DNA of 49,453 nucleotides from a virus: IMG/VR virus record IMGVR_UViG_3300005581_000020, positions 1 to 49,453 of that record; one strand, written 5' to 3'. Below the pieces are notes generated by a model that saw nothing but the letters and a program-made list of their open reading frames with translations, was not told the origin of the DNA and made no database searches. Both the position numbers and the translations under genes were made by a program. Shown one piece after another: positions 47,848 to 49,453 of the stretch. Every line of letters starts with the position of its first letter. Within the stretch, counting starts at the first letter, position 1.

Positions 47848-49453
47848 ATGTCAGTTAAAATTACAGCACTAGACCCAAGTGAGTCAATCACGACCAATGA
47901 TCTTATACAAATCATTGATGTTGATGATACCACCACGATGTCTAGCGCAAGTGGAACAAATAAGAAAGTAAAGGCTGGTGTTGCGGCAAATCAATTAGGC
48001 GCCTTGCTGACTGCTATTCCAGCTATTATACAGACTGAAATTGATGAAAAGGCTCCAATAGTAAGTCCTACTTTTAGCGGCAATGTAGAGTTGCCAAACA
48101 CTACATCTATTGGCGACGTTACTGCTGCCGAAATTGGATATGTACATGACGTTACAGGTCCAATTCAAGTTCAACTAGACAGTAAAGTACCCTCATCTAA
48201 TTCGGCTTTTACTGGAACAATTACTTCGTCAAATGTTGCCGCTCAGTCGTTAACTTCTGCTGCATTACATTGCATAGGAACGACTGGTGCCATATTAATT
48301 GACAGCGAAGGGCACAAAAGAATCTCATGGAATGACGGCGACGGCAACTTTAACATACGTGCTGGACATTATCACAATGGCACAGTTGTTGTCTATGCTA
48401 AGTCCACATCTGAACTCGACGGTGGCGCATCAGTCATAACATTTGGTTCAGACGGCACCGACGGCAACATCAGGATGAGTGCCGCACCGATTGGCGTGCC
48501 TGCCACAACATTAACGTGGGCAAACAACTTTGTACTAAACAAAGACGCTGCATACACAAATAAAAAGTTTGGAATTGGAACAGTCGCCCCGGCCGACACG
48601 CTTGACGTGAACGGATCGGTAGTGTTACGCGGTAACTCCGATGGAGCCATAATGTTTGCTCCTAAATTCGGAACACCACCATCTGGCACCAACTATGATA
48701 GGTTTGAAATCTATGTAGATCCAACTACACAAATTACAACTATTGGAAACTCTAATAGCGGAACTGGCGAAGCAAGAGCGCTTGGTCTTAAAACAACGGG
48801 CCAGACCAGAATGACAGTTACAACTGATGGCAAAATCGGTATTGGAACAAGTGACCCCGCTACTGAGCTTGAAGTAATTGGCACAATTAAAGCAACTGAA
48901 TTTAATGGGACATTCACTGGATCGTTTGCTGGAAATACAACTACCTCTACGCTTTCATCAAAAGCAAGCACTCTTGCTGCTGGCGGTGGTGACGGCACAG
49001 CAATGACATTTAACTGGGATAGTCGTCCAAATCAACCACTATGGTTATTAGGTGGTTCTGATGCTGCAAACATATATATCTATGACCCTAGCAGCTTCAA
49101 TGTAGCCTACGCGACAACTGCAGGCAGCGCGACAACTGCTACCACTGCGACAAGCGCTACCACTGCGACAAGCGCTGGGAAACTAACCACACCAATAAAA
49201 ATCAATGGCGTATCCTTTGATGGTACACAAGACATAACAGTTCCAACAAGTGGTAGTGTTAGTTATGCAACGGCTGCGGGGAGTGCAGCAACTGCCACAA
49301 ATGCAACAAATGCAACTTATGCGACAAGCGCGGGTAGCGCGTTAACTATGCCTATTGGTACAAACACGACCAATATTGCCACCACTGCATTTGTGCTTGG
49401 CCAAGGGAGCGCTAGCACTCCGTTAGCTAATAGCACCACTGCTGCGATTGGTA
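47848..49453 (+). CDS. Tail fibre protein, paralogue C (partial, runs off window)
   Basis: At least 535 aa; no stop before the window end. N-terminal module SVKITALDPSESITTNDLIQ, IIDVDDTTTM and SGTNKKVKAG, then NVELPNTTSIGDVTAAEIGY and GPIQVQLDSK as in the paralogues. The shaft has KFGIGTVAPADTLDVNG and GKIGIGTSDPATELEVIG, the fibre motif also seen in paralogue A, and late in the window Ala/Thr repeats (SATTATTATSATTATSAGKL) before INGVSFDGTQDITVP, common in phage fibres. The leader is long (120 nt from the late box), unlike the other late genes. Confidence 0.8.
   Translation, partial: MSVKITALDPSESITTNDLIQIIDVDDTTTMSSASGTNKKVKAGVAANQLGALLTAIPAIIQTEIDEKAPIVSPTFSGNVELPNTTSIGDVTAAEIGYVHDVTGPIQVQLDSKVPSSNSAFTGTITSSNVAAQSLTSAALHCIGTTGAILIDSEGHKRISWNDGDGNFNIRAGHYHNGTVVVYAKSTSELDGGASVITFGSDGTDGNIRMSAAPIGVPATTLTWANNFVLNKDAAYTNKKFGIGTVAPADTLDVNGSVVLRGNSDGAIMFAPKFGTPPSGTNYDRFEIYVDPTTQITTIGNSNSGTGEARALGLKTTGQTRMTVTTDGKIGIGTSDPATELEVIGTIKATEFNGTFTGSFAGNTTTSTLSSKASTLAAGGGDGTAMTFNWDSRPNQPLWLLGGSDAANIYIYDPSSFNVAYATTAGSATTATTATSATTATSAGKLTTPIKINGVSFDGTQDITVPTSGSVSYATAAGSAATATNATNATYATSAGSALTMPIGTNTTNIATTAFVLGQGSASTPLANSTTAAIG

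Noticed and set aside
1-49453. Insertion sequences, integrase or attachment sites
   Set aside because: No transposase, integrase or flanking direct repeats were seen; the single tRNA gene is intact with encoded CCA and no duplicated 3' end was noticed.

Overview
The window is a contiguous piece of a large, AT-rich, tailed-phage genome of the T4-like (contractile-tail) type. Recognisable T4 homologues include gp33, gp59 and gp32 in the T4 order, gp26/gp51, gp4, gp48, gp53, gp27, gp5, gp25 and gp6. T4-style late promoter boxes (TATAAATA) occur beside the structural genes. The spanin pair and two lipoprotein signals point to a Gram-negative host. The gp32 type and the tail-fibre motifs resemble those of aquatic phages. 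The host cannot be named from this window, and no photosynthesis genes are seen.

Layout. 1-4.8 kb: accessory and early genes (sulfotransferase, UV endonuclease UvsE, RNA ligase RtcB, small unknowns) behind recurrent sigma70-type promoters, ending in a clear terminator. 4.8-8.6 kb: lysis region (holin-like protein, nested i-/o-spanin pair, amidase) followed by a fibre-like protein, an unknown protein and a GH24-type lysozyme. 8.6-11.3 kb: PhoH-like ATPase and a convergent, minus-strand DinG/XPD-like helicase. 11.4-18.4 kb: many small early genes, a small lipoprotein, an HD-like protein, a DEDDh exonuclease, tRNA-Arg(UCU), a WGR-like/DNA ligase fusion and ThyX. 18.4-22.1 kb: transcription and replication module (SH3-like protein, conserved 406-aa protein, gp33, gp59, gp32, thioredoxin-like protein). 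22.1-28.2 kb, minus strand: tail operon (gp4, a conserved virion protein, tube-family protein, gp26 with a frameshifted gp51 extension, and a long tape-measure-like protein). 28.2-41.2 kb, plus strand: baseplate (gp48, gp53, gp27-like hub, gp5 with a peptidase, separate gp5C-type spike, structural protein, gp25, gp6, 1008-aa wedge-associated protein). 41.3 kb to the end: three long fibre paralogues and a beta-propeller protein; the last fibre gene runs off the window.

How it works together. Early promoters (TGTACA-N17-TATAAT/TAGAAT with TGn) drive small takeover and repair genes. gp33, with a gp55-type sigma factor not seen here, should switch on the TATAAATA late promoters. At most late sites the box lies only 4-7 nt before the ATG, which suggests leaderless late mRNAs; Shine-Dalgarno sequences are rare throughout. 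The most notable points are the probable -1 frameshift joining gp26 to a gp51-like extension just before the tape measure gene, the near-perfect palindrome that gives divergent late promoters to gp4 and gp48, the start-stop (AUGUAA) motif at the predicted 5' ends of early mRNAs, the 15-residue repeat array in the tape measure protein, and a baseplate hub carrying several cell-wall-directed domains. No long gene-free stretch (over 300 bases) exists in the window.
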